A stretch of 12,102 nt of DNA, taken from contig JBJFGY010000036.1 of NCBI GenBank assembly GCA_051893155.1, positions 1 through 12,102 of the forward strand, written 5' to 3'. A model generated the notes under the pieces. It saw nothing but the letters and a program-made list of their open reading frames with translations. It was not told the DNA's origin and made no database searches. Numbering within the stretch: the first letter of the stretch is position 1; each line of letters starts with the position of its first letter. Shown here in pieces: positions 1-7,475 of this stretch. The DNA comes from UBA6448 sp051893155. Its GTDB lineage: Bacteria; Bacillota_I; Bacilli_A; RF39; UBA660. The translations under genes were made by a program, and so were the position numbers.

Positions 1-6
1 AGTTCT

Positions 7-23
7 CACGTGCATAGCACGTG
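7..23. repeat. Perfect 7-bp inverted repeat, edge hairpin 1
   Basis: CACGTGC and GCACGTG flank a 3-nt ATA loop. On the plus strand the stem is followed by GTTTTATT, so it could end a plus-strand transcript entering from the left. It sits 5 bp from a second palindrome, which is more like the subterminal hairpins of IS200/IS605-type elements than ordinary intergenic DNA. The rest of any such element would lie outside the window, so its identity is inference. Confidence 0.6.
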
Positions 24-28
24 GTTTT

Positions 29-55
29 ATTCGTTTGGATTTCATCCAAACAAAT
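29..55. repeat. Imperfect 12-bp inverted repeat, edge hairpin 2
   Basis: GTTTGGAT and ATCCAAAC form a perfect 8-bp stem around a TTC loop. After one mismatch (32 against 52) the stem continues for 3 more pairs. The TGA stop of the leftward GT39-like gene (42-44) lies at the loop, and the last codons of that gene form one arm. No long U-run follows on the minus strand, so this is not a typical intrinsic terminator of that gene. On the minus strand the sequence just outside it is TTTTGAT, which contains the pentamer TTGAT used as insertion target by ISDra2-like elements. That link is suggestive only. Confidence 0.55.
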
Positions 56-1232
56 CAAAAATATTTTCATATTTTGAAAAAGATATTGTAGAATTATCAT
101 AATCTACTAAATCATTAACAAAATCATAAACGCCATTATTTTCAGCCCACAAATTTTTGTATTTTTTAATACAAAATTTTACATTTTTTATAAATCCATA
201 ACTTTTTAATCTTTTCCAAGATAAATCTATTAATTCTTTATTTCCCTTGGTTTCGTCAGATAATATATTAAAAACCAAAATTGAATCTTTTTCAGTCCAC
301 ATTCCACCAGAGTCATAATTAGTTCCAAAATAAATTCCCCATCCCATTGCACCAGATTTTATATTTTCTTTTAAACCATATTCAATTAAATAATTAAATC
401 CAATGTTACTTAATAAATAAGAAATCAATAATATTATAATAAGTAAAATTTCCTTAAATTTACTTAAATTAAGAATATAATATATTAAAAAAGCGATTAA
501 AAAAACAGTTATAGCAGGACGAATATAATTAGTAAAACTCAATAATATTCCTAAAAAAATGAACCACATAAAATTTTTTATTTTTAACTCTTTTTTATTT
601 AATAACTTTAAAGAAATATATATACATATAAACATCATTAATAAAAATGGGTTTTCAGTAGTAACCAAAAGATTAATACAAATTATTGATGGCAAAAGAA
701 AATATAATATTACTAGAAACATCGAAGTTTCATTACTAAATTTCATAGATATTATTTTATAAAGGAAATATAAACTTAATAGTTGTAAAATTAGATTAGT
801 ATATAATATTGCATTTATTGAAACACCAAATATTCTAAAAATAATGGAAATTAAACACGAAAAAATATAAAAATAACCATTATATGAAAGATAATGACTT
901 TGTGAGGGAATTAATCCATTAGCAATTTCTTTCCCACTATCAAATGCTAGTTTAAAATCAGATGCTAAATTAAAACTTAATCCATTTATAAAATATAATC
1001 TAATACCTATTCCCAAAAATAAAAATAATAGCATTATTATATAAAATAATTTTTTTTTAATAATTCTCTTCCTATAAAAAAAGATAGTACCAATTAAAAC
1101 TATTATCCATATAATAGAAAATATCAATGATTTAACATCTTTATATGGGAAAAAAATAACACATAATAAGATTATGGCAAAACATAATAATCCATATATA
1201 ATTGAAATAATTTTTTTAACAAACTTTTGCAT
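42..1232 (-). CDS. GT39/PMT-like polytopic glycosyltransferase, probably 3'-truncated
   Basis: This 396-residue integral membrane protein has about nine hydrophobic segments and looks like a GT-C fold transferase of the GT39/PMT type. Such enzymes use polyprenyl-phosphate sugars on the outer membrane face. The first extracytoplasmic loop has an acidic motif (SDFKLAFDSG), and a later loop carries TTENPF and then FGTNYDSGGMW, as seen in related bacterial proteins. The ATG at 1232 is chosen because AAAGGTGG lies just upstream; the longer GTG start at 1253 would place that ribosome binding site inside the gene and coincide with the predicted transcript start. It has its own promoter and follows a terminator, so it is separate from the main operon. 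The frame ends with FDLFG inside a palindrome, with no C-terminal membrane cluster of the kind relatives usually have. I infer truncation by an inserted element. Acceptor and donor are unknown. Confidence 0.75.
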   Translation of the reverse strand: MQKFVKKIISIIYGLLCFAIILLCVIFFPYKDVKSLIFSIIWIIVLIGTIFFYRKRIIKKKLFYIIMLLFLFLGIGIRLYFINGLSFNLASDFKLAFDSGKEIANGLIPSQSHYLSYNGYFYIFSCLISIIFRIFGVSINAILYTNLILQLLSLYFLYKIISMKFSNETSMFLVILYFLLPSIICINLLVTTENPFLLMMFICIYISLKLLNKKELKIKNFMWFIFLGILLSFTNYIRPAITVFLIAFLIYYILNLSKFKEILLIIILLISYLLSNIGFNYLIEYGLKENIKSGAMGWGIYFGTNYDSGGMWTEKDSILVFNILSDETKGNKELIDLSWKRLKSYGFIKNVKFCIKKYKNLWAENNGVYDFVNDLVDYDNSTISFSKYENIFDLFG

Positions 1233-1257
1233 ATTACCACCTTTATAATACACATAT

Positions 1258-1286
1258 ATTATAGCAAATTTTTTGTAACATTTAAA
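1258..1286 (-). promoter_or_regulatory. Extended -10 promoter for the GT39-like gene
   Basis: Reading the minus strand, TTTAAA (1281-1286, 4/6 match to the -35 box) is 17 nt before a perfect TATAAT (1258-1263). The -10 box is preceded by TGC, an extended -10 element. Transcription would begin near 1251, leaving a leader of about 19 nt that contains AAAGGTGG before the ATG at 1232. This also rules out the GTG at 1253 as the working start. Confidence 0.7.
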
Positions 1287-1330
1287 ATATAAAAACGTGT
1301 TATTAATTATATTTTGTTGAAATTACAATT

Positions 1331-1362
1331 AAAAAAAATAGAAATTTTATATTCTATTTTTT
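1331..1362 (-). terminator. Intrinsic terminator ending the polysaccharide operon
   Basis: On the minus strand AAAAAATAGAA pairs with TTCTATTTTTT over 11 bp around an 8-nt loop (1344-1351) and continues with further U residues. The TAG stop of the epimerase relic is inside the first arm. Because the A-tract pairs with the U-tract, the hairpin could work on both strands. The stem is almost all A-T, so its strength is uncertain. Confidence 0.65.
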
Positions 1363-1554
1363 AAATTTCTCTATTATTGCATCTACTATTCTTTCACTTG
1401 CATGTCCATCTCCATATGGATTTGATGCTTTACTCATTTTTTCATATTCTTCTTTATTTGTTAATAATTTTTTCGTTTCTTCATATATTACATTTTCATC
1501 AGTTCCAACTAGTTTTAATGTTCTAAATAGACTTATTACTTTAATTTTTGTCAT
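1354..1554 (-). pseudogene. wecB/mnaA (relic): UDP-GlcNAc 2-epimerase relic with internal in-frame deletion
   Basis: The 66 codons join the two ends of a non-hydrolysing UDP-N-acetylglucosamine 2-epimerase (WecB/MnaA). Residues 1-10 (MTKIKVISLF) match the family N-terminus, which normally continues as FGTRPEAIKM. Residues 13-66 match the C-terminus, including LKLVGTDE, YEKMSKASNPYGDGHASERI and a charged tail. About 300 codons are missing, including the catalytic and UDP-binding parts, so the product cannot be active. The junction reads F-R-T-L; intact enzymes have F-G-T near the start and A-G-T-L near the end, so recombination at a short GGAAC-like repeat followed by one Gly-to-Arg change would explain it. 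The ATG overlaps the end of the preceding gene by 14 nt (ATGACAAAAATTAA) and has AGGT 5 nt upstream, so the translation start seems preserved. The intact enzyme makes UDP-ManNAc, a precursor for wall teichoic acid linkage units and ManNAc polymers. Confidence 0.85.
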
Positions 1555-3295
1555 TGTTTACCTGACTATCATTAACAAAGAAAATACCAATTAAAAATGG
1601 AAGGCTTGTAAATAATCCATATACATATCTAAATTCTCCCCATACTGGAGATGCAATAAGCATTGTTAACCATATTGTTATGCAAGGTAAAAATGGAATT
1701 AATCCTTTAATTTTATTTTTCTTTACAAAACAAACTACTAAAATTGAAATTAACCAAACACAAAGGCCAATACTCCACTGCATTCCAAATAATGGTAAAT
1801 CCCTTGATTCACTATTTGAAAGAATATTCTTAATAGTTTCATTTGTTTTAGAATCTATATATATTCCAAAATCATTTTCACAAATAGTATTCAATATAGA
1901 TGGATAAATAACATTTGGATACCAATAACCAAGAGTACTTATAAAATAAGCTTCTGTAACAGTTGGAAAATGTTTAAAAAATATTTTTAAATATAATTTT
2001 GCATATGCTAATTTATTATTATTAAATGATTCAATATTAAAATTAGAATTAAATTTTATTCCATCAGATACTATTGGATTGTAAGCTTTAGGTATAATTG
2101 ATATTGGAATTAACTTATTTATTTTTTTATATTCATTATCAGATAACTTTTCATTTTTTATTACTACTCTTGCAATTTGTTGTATAGGCATACCAATATA
2201 TTCCGCAGTTGAAGATTTATTAATATCAAAATACTTAAATAAAGGACCTTTTACAAAAACAAATAACATAATAACTATTAAAAATGAAATTGAAAATATT
2301 TTATAATATTTTTTTAAAATAATTAATAATATGATTGCCAGTATTATATAAGCATAAATAGCATTATTTCTAAAAAATACAGTAAAAATTGAAATAATTA
2401 TAAATGAGATTAAATCTTTAAATTGTAACTTTTCTTTCTTTTCAAATATTTTATAACATTCAATAGTGAGTAATAAAAGACATCCTCCAAACAAAACATC
2501 TTTCCACATTGTTATACTATAATATCCATATATTGGACTAAATGAATATAATAATAATAAAGTATAAAGAATTAATTTTGGGCAATTCCGTTTTCTCAAA
2601 AAATATAATGAATATGTAAAAATAGACGCCATAATAATCATTTGAGCAATTGACACAAACAATACGCCAATATTTGGACTACTAAAAATTTTAAAACCAA
2701 TATTATAAAATAAAGCCATAAATAAGACATGAAAGACAGGATGATGATCACTTGTAATGTTAAGACCATTAACAAGCATAGAATACTCACTAATAGAATC
2801 AGGAGATAATGTTCCCGGATAATATGTTAATAAATATATTGTCCACACACTAATCATTAAACAAAATGAAACCAGTATAAATATTTTGTTATATTTACTA
2901 TTATATTTAGCTTTATTAGTAAAACTTAATAATTGTTTCATAATAGTACGAATAATAATGTAAAAAAGTGGTATTAAACCAAATAAATAAATTATATTTT
3001 TTATAGTAAATATTTCTTTCCAAATATCAACATTATAAACATTATAATATGCATAAAAATTTCTACCCATTATTATAAGAATTGAAAAAATAATTGAAAT
3101 TATTAAACACGACTTACTATATTTATCATTAAAAACTAGATATTTTTTATAAATTATTATCAACAGAACAAAAAAACAAAATGATAAAATATTATATGAT
3201 ATAATAATATCCATTTTAATAAAAGTTATATACGTTAACAATGGTAAAATAAAACTACTAAGTATATCATATATTATATTTTTTATTTTTTTCAT
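1541..3295 (-). CDS. DUF6020-like polytopic membrane protein, probable GT-C transferase
   Basis: The protein has 584 residues and about fourteen hydrophobic segments. Residues about 158-167 (YYPGTLSPDS) and 183-186 (DHHP) form a conserved-looking extracytoplasmic loop. I recognise this as the signature of DUF6020-type proteins found in Bacillota polysaccharide loci; an Asp in the first large loop is typical of GT-C enzymes that use lipid-linked sugar donors. Function is inferred, and a polymerase or flippase-like role is not excluded. The ATG at 3295 is preferred to an upstream in-frame ATG at 3349 because GAGGTG is 3 nt before it, and the 18 extra residues would run through a terminator-like hairpin. 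The gene follows the GT2-GT4 fusion after about 98 nt, the largest gap in the operon, and its end overlaps the epimerase relic. Confidence 0.75.
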   Translation of the reverse strand: MKKIKNIIYDILSSFILPLLTYITFIKMDIIISYNILSFCFFVLLIIIYKKYLVFNDKYSKSCLIISIIFSILIIMGRNFYAYYNVYNVDIWKEIFTIKNIIYLFGLIPLFYIIIRTIMKQLLSFTNKAKYNSKYNKIFILVSFCLMISVWTIYLLTYYPGTLSPDSISEYSMLVNGLNITSDHHPVFHVLFMALFYNIGFKIFSSPNIGVLFVSIAQMIIMASIFTYSLYFLRKRNCPKLILYTLLLLYSFSPIYGYYSITMWKDVLFGGCLLLLTIECYKIFEKKEKLQFKDLISFIIISIFTVFFRNNAIYAYIILAIILLIILKKYYKIFSISFLIVIMLFVFVKGPLFKYFDINKSSTAEYIGMPIQQIARVVIKNEKLSDNEYKKINKLIPISIIPKAYNPIVSDGIKFNSNFNIESFNNNKLAYAKLYLKIFFKHFPTVTEAYFISTLGYWYPNVIYPSILNTICENDFGIYIDSKTNETIKNILSNSESRDLPLFGMQWSIGLCVWLISILVVCFVKKNKIKGLIPFLPCITIWLTMLIASPVWGEFRYVYGLFTSLPFLIGIFFVNDSQVNNDKN

Positions 3296-3315
3296 TAACA
3301 CCTCACAAATTTGAT

Positions 3316-3360
3316 AAAAAAATGCTTTCATTATAAAATAATTTTTCAATAAAAAAGCAT
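3316..3360 (-). terminator. Possible intercistronic terminator or attenuator
   Basis: On the minus strand ATGCTTT (3354-3360) pairs with AAAGCAT (3322-3328) over 7 bp, with a 25-nt A+T-rich loop and a run of six further T residues after the stem. It lies between the GT2-GT4 fusion gene and the DUF6020-like gene. The large loop makes it weaker than the terminators at 1331 and 10167. It may allow partial read-through rather than a complete stop. Confidence 0.4.
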
Positions 3361-3393
3361 ATTAAATAATTTTAAATACTTTTTTATAATATT

Positions 3394-5376
3394 TTATTTG
3401 TCTATTAAATTTTTATCAAAAAATTCTTTAAATCCATTTGTTTTAATTTTCCAATCCCAAGACTTTATTCTTTTTAAATTTTCGTCGCTTAATTCTTTTA
3501 ATATATATCTATTTTCTAACAACATTATAATTTTTTCTTTAAAAGCCTCTTTAGTTCTTTGATTAACAATAAATTTTTTTTGCTTTTTTCCAAACACTTC
3601 AGAAACAATTCCAACATTCGTAGTTATTATGGGAATTCCACAAGCCATAGACTCCAAAATAGGATTAGGAGTACCTTCCATTTTTGATGCGCATAAACAA
3701 ATATCGATTTTAGCATAATAATCAGGCATTTCTTCATATGGAATCATTTTTTCTTGTTTATCAGCATAACAACTAATAATGGGATATCCCTCATCAATTA
3801 ATTCTTGAATTGCTGGTTTTATTATTGTATTAAAACCTTTAAAATCTTCTATTTCATTTGACCAAGCACTATTTCCGACCCAGCCAATAACTAATTTTTT
3901 ATTATTTAATAATCTATCTAGGTTCATCGGAAAGAATAAATTTAAATCAACTCCATCAGTAATAACCATTTGTGGCTTTTTTATTATTTTTTTATTTTCA
4001 ATATATATTTTTTCAAGCATTTTAGATGAAACTGTATAATTTTTACATACATTTAAAATTTTGTTTGTAAAATCTACATTATCTAAATACAGATGATCAT
4101 AAACAGACGTCGTTATTATTTGAGGTTTTATATATAACTCAATAAAACCTTGATAACTAATACCACACTCATTACAATAATCCTGAAAACTATCAAAAAG
4201 TGATAAATGACCTCTCCAAAAAAAGTGAACCAAATCAAATGATTTAGTATAAAACAATAATTTAATAACATTATTATCTATAATATCTAAAGGAATTATT
4301 TCAAAATCATAAAACTCACTTAGGTTTTCTTTAATTCTTTGAGAAATATTCCAAAAACACCAACCTTCAACATCTACAACTAATGCAATTTTTTTCTTAT
4401 CTTTATTAATTTTATTAAAATTTTTCTTATCATATACACCAAGTTCTTTTTGCCTTTGCTCTATCCACATTTCCAAATTAACATTCCAAATTTTAAAATT
4501 GTGTTTTTTTTCAAAATATTCTGAAGATTTTTTTAAAATTCCACTATTAAATCTTGTCTTTTCATATTCTAAAGAATTTTTATCATAGCTTATTGTATGA
4601 TTATGCACTAAACTTAATATAGGACAATTACCTATTTTTAAACCTTTATTAAATATGCTTATAGAAAAATCTATATCTTCAAATCCAATAAAATAATTTT
4701 CATCAAACATACCACAGCGAATAAACTCATCTTTATTTAATACTGAAGAACCCCCAAGCAAAAAAGTTGATAAACTTGGTTTTAAAATATTATTATTTTC
4801 TATACTTGATTGTTTAAACATTGAACCACCACCAAGATAAAAATTATTTGAATTATCTACATCAATAAATAATGAACCGCCATTAGAAAAAATAGTTTTT
4901 TGATCATCAGAAATTAATGGTAAATTTATAAATTTTAATCCTAATAGTGAAATAGTTTTTTGAATTTCACTTAAAGGATTTGAAATAAAATAAATATCAT
5001 TATCTAAACTCATAAACCAATCAGTTTTAACATAATTAATAATTCGATTACGTCCACCTGCAACACCATAATTTTTATCAAAACATACTAGGTCTATATC
5101 TAAAGAACTTTTACTAATAAATTTTTTTAATTTTTTTATGTCAATACTATTTGAATTATTATCTGCTATTAAAACTTTACCATGAAAATTACTTAATTGT
5201 TCACTAATTGATTCTAATAATCTAATAGTTGATTCACTTCGATTAAAAGATAGAATAACAATTGTTAAATTTTCACCATCACTTCCTATATTATCATCAT
5301 CAGAAAGCATAAAATCATAAATCCCATAACCATATTTTAGTTCATATATAGAATATGACAAATTGTTATCTTTCAA
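3394..5376 (-). CDS. Bifunctional GT2-GT4 glycosyltransferase
   Basis: This is a 660-residue soluble protein with two transferase domains. Residues about 36-260 form a GT2 (GT-A) domain: LTIVILSFNRSEST, then the metal and nucleotide-sugar motif DND at 125-127, and GFEDIDF (ED at 233-234) expected for acceptor activation. Residues about 328-650 form a GT4-type GT-B domain, with IGWVGNSAW near 497-505 and an E-x7-E motif in EGTPNPILE (E567, E575). It probably adds two sugars, or a repeated disaccharide, to a cytoplasmic lipid-linked glycan. Sugar identity cannot be read from sequence. The start is TTG at 5376, supported by AGGGGTGA just upstream, which overlaps the stop of the coiled-coil gene; the next in-frame ATG is 22 codons later and lacks such a site. 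Tight spacing indicates translational coupling. Confidence 0.85.
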   Translation of the reverse strand: MKDNNLSYSIYELKYGYGIYDFMLSDDDNIGSDGENLTIVILSFNRSESTIRLLESISEQLSNFHGKVLIADNNSNSIDIKKLKKFISKSSLDIDLVCFDKNYGVAGGRNRIINYVKTDWFMSLDNDIYFISNPLSEIQKTISLLGLKFINLPLISDDQKTIFSNGGSLFIDVDNSNNFYLGGGSMFKQSSIENNNILKPSLSTFLLGGSSVLNKDEFIRCGMFDENYFIGFEDIDFSISIFNKGLKIGNCPILSLVHNHTISYDKNSLEYEKTRFNSGILKKSSEYFEKKHNFKIWNVNLEMWIEQRQKELGVYDKKNFNKINKDKKKIALVVDVEGWCFWNISQRIKENLSEFYDFEIIPLDIIDNNVIKLLFYTKSFDLVHFFWRGHLSLFDSFQDYCNECGISYQGFIELYIKPQIITTSVYDHLYLDNVDFTNKILNVCKNYTVSSKMLEKIYIENKKIIKKPQMVITDGVDLNLFFPMNLDRLLNNKKLVIGWVGNSAWSNEIEDFKGFNTIIKPAIQELIDEGYPIISCYADKQEKMIPYEEMPDYYAKIDICLCASKMEGTPNPILESMACGIPIITTNVGIVSEVFGKKQKKFIVNQRTKEAFKEKIIMLLENRYILKELSDENLKRIKSWDWKIKTNGFKEFFDKNLIDK

Positions 5377-5380
5377 TTTA

Positions 5381-5620
5381 TCACCCCTGTAATTTCCTTA
5401 TGCATTTATAAAAAAATGAATTACGAAATTTATCTATGTAAGGAAAATATCTTTGATATTTACATAATTCTTGATTACTTTTATCATATGCCTCATTTAA
5501 TCCATTGTTTATTTTCTTTAATTCTAAATTTTCTGATTGCAAAATATCATTTATTAATTTATAAGTATAAATATCTTTTTTTAATTTTCTAATTTCTTCT
5601 TTTTTATCTATATTATCCAT
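5381..5620 (-). CDS. Small coiled-coil protein in glycosyltransferase operon
   Basis: The protein has 79 residues, with no signal peptide or membrane segment. Residues about 5-55 are rich in Lys, Glu and Leu/Ile at heptad-like spacing and should form a coiled coil. The tail, about 56-79, is aromatic and basic (YFPYIDKFRNSFF, then YKCIRKLQG). This coiled-coil plus R-x-S-x-x-Y/W-basic tail resembles linker modules seen inside larger polysaccharide glycosyltransferases, but here it is a separate gene between two bifunctional transferases. A scaffold, membrane-anchor or chain-length role is possible but unproven. The ATG at 5620 is chosen over an upstream TTG at 5635 because GAGGTGGAG lies directly before it. 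Its TGA stop overlaps the ribosome binding site of the GT2-GT4 gene. I cannot name a family for it. Confidence 0.7.
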   Translation of the reverse strand: MDNIDKKEEIRKLKKDIYTYKLINDILQSENLELKKINNGLNEAYDKSNQELCKYQRYFPYIDKFRNSFFYKCIRKLQG

Positions 5621-5661
5621 TTTACTCCACCTCAATATATATTAACACAAAGCTAACACAT

Positions 5662-7473
5662 TTAATTTTTAATATTTAAAAATTTTTTTACACTTTCTTT
5701 AGATTTTTTATCATATTCTTTTTTCCAACTTTTATATAATGATATAATCTTTTCTTTATTTTTCAAGCAATAATCAGCTTGCTCATAAATTTTAATTATA
5801 TTGTCATTTTCATTAACAATCAAATACTTTTCTAATTCTGTACCTTCCCAATAATGATGATTATTACCTGTTATACATGGAACTCCAAGTTCTAAACTTT
5901 CAAGAGGAATCATCGGAGCACATTCTGAAAATGTAACATAAAAATTGATATCATTTTTAGATAATCGTTTTAATAAATCGTCATGTGGAATTGGACCATT
6001 TAAACCAGATAAACCTATTTTAAAAATCCTAGCCATTTTTAAACTCTTTTCTCCTAACGGAACACAATCAATTTCAGCATTTTTAAATAAACTTGCTGCA
6101 GCTAACTGATTGTAAAAATTTTTTACCCATCTATCACCTGATGCATATAAACCAATTTTAGTTACACTTGAATTTTTATTTGATATATCATTATTAATTA
6201 ATGCTTGTTTTTTTATGTGAACAGTATTTAATAATAATTCTACGTTATAACCTTTTAATTTATAAAAATCATACATACTTTTTTTTACAAATCCAATACT
6301 ATCAATTAAACCATCATTATACAATTTAAACATTTTTTCAAACATTTCCCAATCGTATGACTCAACATTCATTGCATGACTACCATGCCATACAATTTTA
6401 ATAGTAATATTATTATCATAATCTTTAATTAATTTAATTAATTTATCCCATCCTTTTGCAAAAGCGCTAAAAATAACCAAATTAGTTTTGCTTTCTATTA
6501 CTTTATCATATATGGTATTTAAAATACTATCGTAAAACAATTCACTTATACCAATAGTATTTTCAAATAACTCTTTAGTCGCATTTTTGGTTCCTAACCA
6601 ATTTTGATTATAAAAAACGATATAATCGCTATTTTTTAATGTATCAAATTGTTTTAATATATTATTGCATTCTATAGAACATGCTTTTTGAATATCTTTG
6701 TTTTTCTTTGATTTATAAATAGGATATAATAATACTTTTAATACTTTTTTTATTAGATGTTTAATTTTTACTAAAAAATTCAAAATAAAATTGCCAATAT
6801 TTTTCCCAAATATCATCTGAAATTTAATTCTTTTAATATCACTATTTGATAACCAACTGCCAATATAATAATGAACCATGCATGTATTTTTTGTAAACAT
6901 ATTAGGTGTCTGGTCACTACTTATAGGATAAAAATAATCTCTTGCATAAATTTTAATTCCATTATCCAATAATTGATTATGTAAATGATCAAATTTTAAA
7001 TTATATTTATTTTTTAATATATTACTTAATAATGTAGGTATTGAAAATGAAAACATACTTTCAACATTAAATTCAATTTTATTATAAACATCCCATAATT
7101 CATTTATAAGAGGATGATTTTTTTCTTTTGAATAAAGAACACCTACTGCAACATTATATTCTGATTCCCAACCAGCAAAAACTTCATCATTTAATAAATA
7201 ATCTATATTTTTTTTTACTAGCATATCTGTATCAAAATATATACCTCCAAAATTTTTTAAAGCATATATTCTTGCAACATCACTCACAAATGCCCATTTT
7301 TTAGCATTGTATGCTTCTTTTGAAAACTTTGTAATATTTACATCAAAATTATTTTCATTCCATTCGATTATTTCATAGTCTGGCAAAAATTTTTTCCAAC
7401 TCTTAATACATTTTTTTGCAAGTCTTGGCAATGGTTTACCACCAAACCAACAATAATGAATATATTTTTGCAT
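5662..7473 (-). CDS. Bifunctional GT32-like plus GT-B glycosyltransferase
   Basis: The protein has 603 residues. Residues 1-210 match the GT32 (OCH1-like, Gly_transf_sug) capsular type: IHYCWFGG near the N-terminus, KSWKKFLPDYEI, WAFVSDVARIYAL, and GGIYFDTDM with the DxD metal site at 81-83. Residues about 222-255 are a hydrophobic and lysine-rich stretch, possibly an amphipathic membrane-surface helix. Residues about 280-600 form a second, GT-B-like domain with GLYASGDRWVKN (441-452) and an E-x7-E motif (E517, E525) in a GT4-style donor site. It probably transfers two sugars to the growing glycan at the inner membrane face. The ATG at 7473 is preceded by GGAGGG, which lies inside the last codons of the upstream GT4 gene, so the two are coupled. 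The C-terminal domain is divergent and its activity is less certain than that of the first. Confidence 0.82.
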   Translation of the reverse strand: MQKYIHYCWFGGKPLPRLAKKCIKSWKKFLPDYEIIEWNENNFDVNITKFSKEAYNAKKWAFVSDVARIYALKNFGGIYFDTDMLVKKNIDYLLNDEVFAGWESEYNVAVGVLYSKEKNHPLINELWDVYNKIEFNVESMFSFSIPTLLSNILKNKYNLKFDHLHNQLLDNGIKIYARDYFYPISSDQTPNMFTKNTCMVHYYIGSWLSNSDIKRIKFQMIFGKNIGNFILNFLVKIKHLIKKVLKVLLYPIYKSKKNKDIQKACSIECNNILKQFDTLKNSDYIVFYNQNWLGTKNATKELFENTIGISELFYDSILNTIYDKVIESKTNLVIFSAFAKGWDKLIKLIKDYDNNITIKIVWHGSHAMNVESYDWEMFEKMFKLYNDGLIDSIGFVKKSMYDFYKLKGYNVELLLNTVHIKKQALINNDISNKNSSVTKIGLYASGDRWVKNFYNQLAAASLFKNAEIDCVPLGEKSLKMARIFKIGLSGLNGPIPHDDLLKRLSKNDINFYVTFSECAPMIPLESLELGVPCITGNNHHYWEGTELEKYLIVNENDNIIKIYEQADYCLKNKEKIISLYKSWKKEYDKKSKESVKKFLNIKN

Positions 7474-7475
7474 AA

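Noticed and set aside
1..55. CRISPR repeat at the left edge
   Set aside because: The two palindromes differ in sequence, there is no second copy of either, and no spacer pattern is visible.
559..762. 67-codon plus-strand reading frame
   Set aside because: It lies wholly antisense within the GT39-like gene, resembles no known family, and the minus-strand protein has clear membrane and family features.
1680..1907. 75-codon plus-strand reading frame
   Set aside because: It is antisense to the DUF6020-like gene's membrane region, with no supporting motif.
3330..3335. TATAAT on the minus strand in the gap before the DUF6020-like gene
   Set aside because: No acceptable -35 box lies 16-18 nt upstream, there is no TGn extension, and it is inside the hairpin loop; chance matches are common in DNA this A+T-rich.
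3296..3349. 18-codon N-terminal extension of the DUF6020-like protein
   Set aside because: It would start from an ATG without a ribosome site and run through the hairpin, while GAGGTG directly precedes the ATG at 3295.
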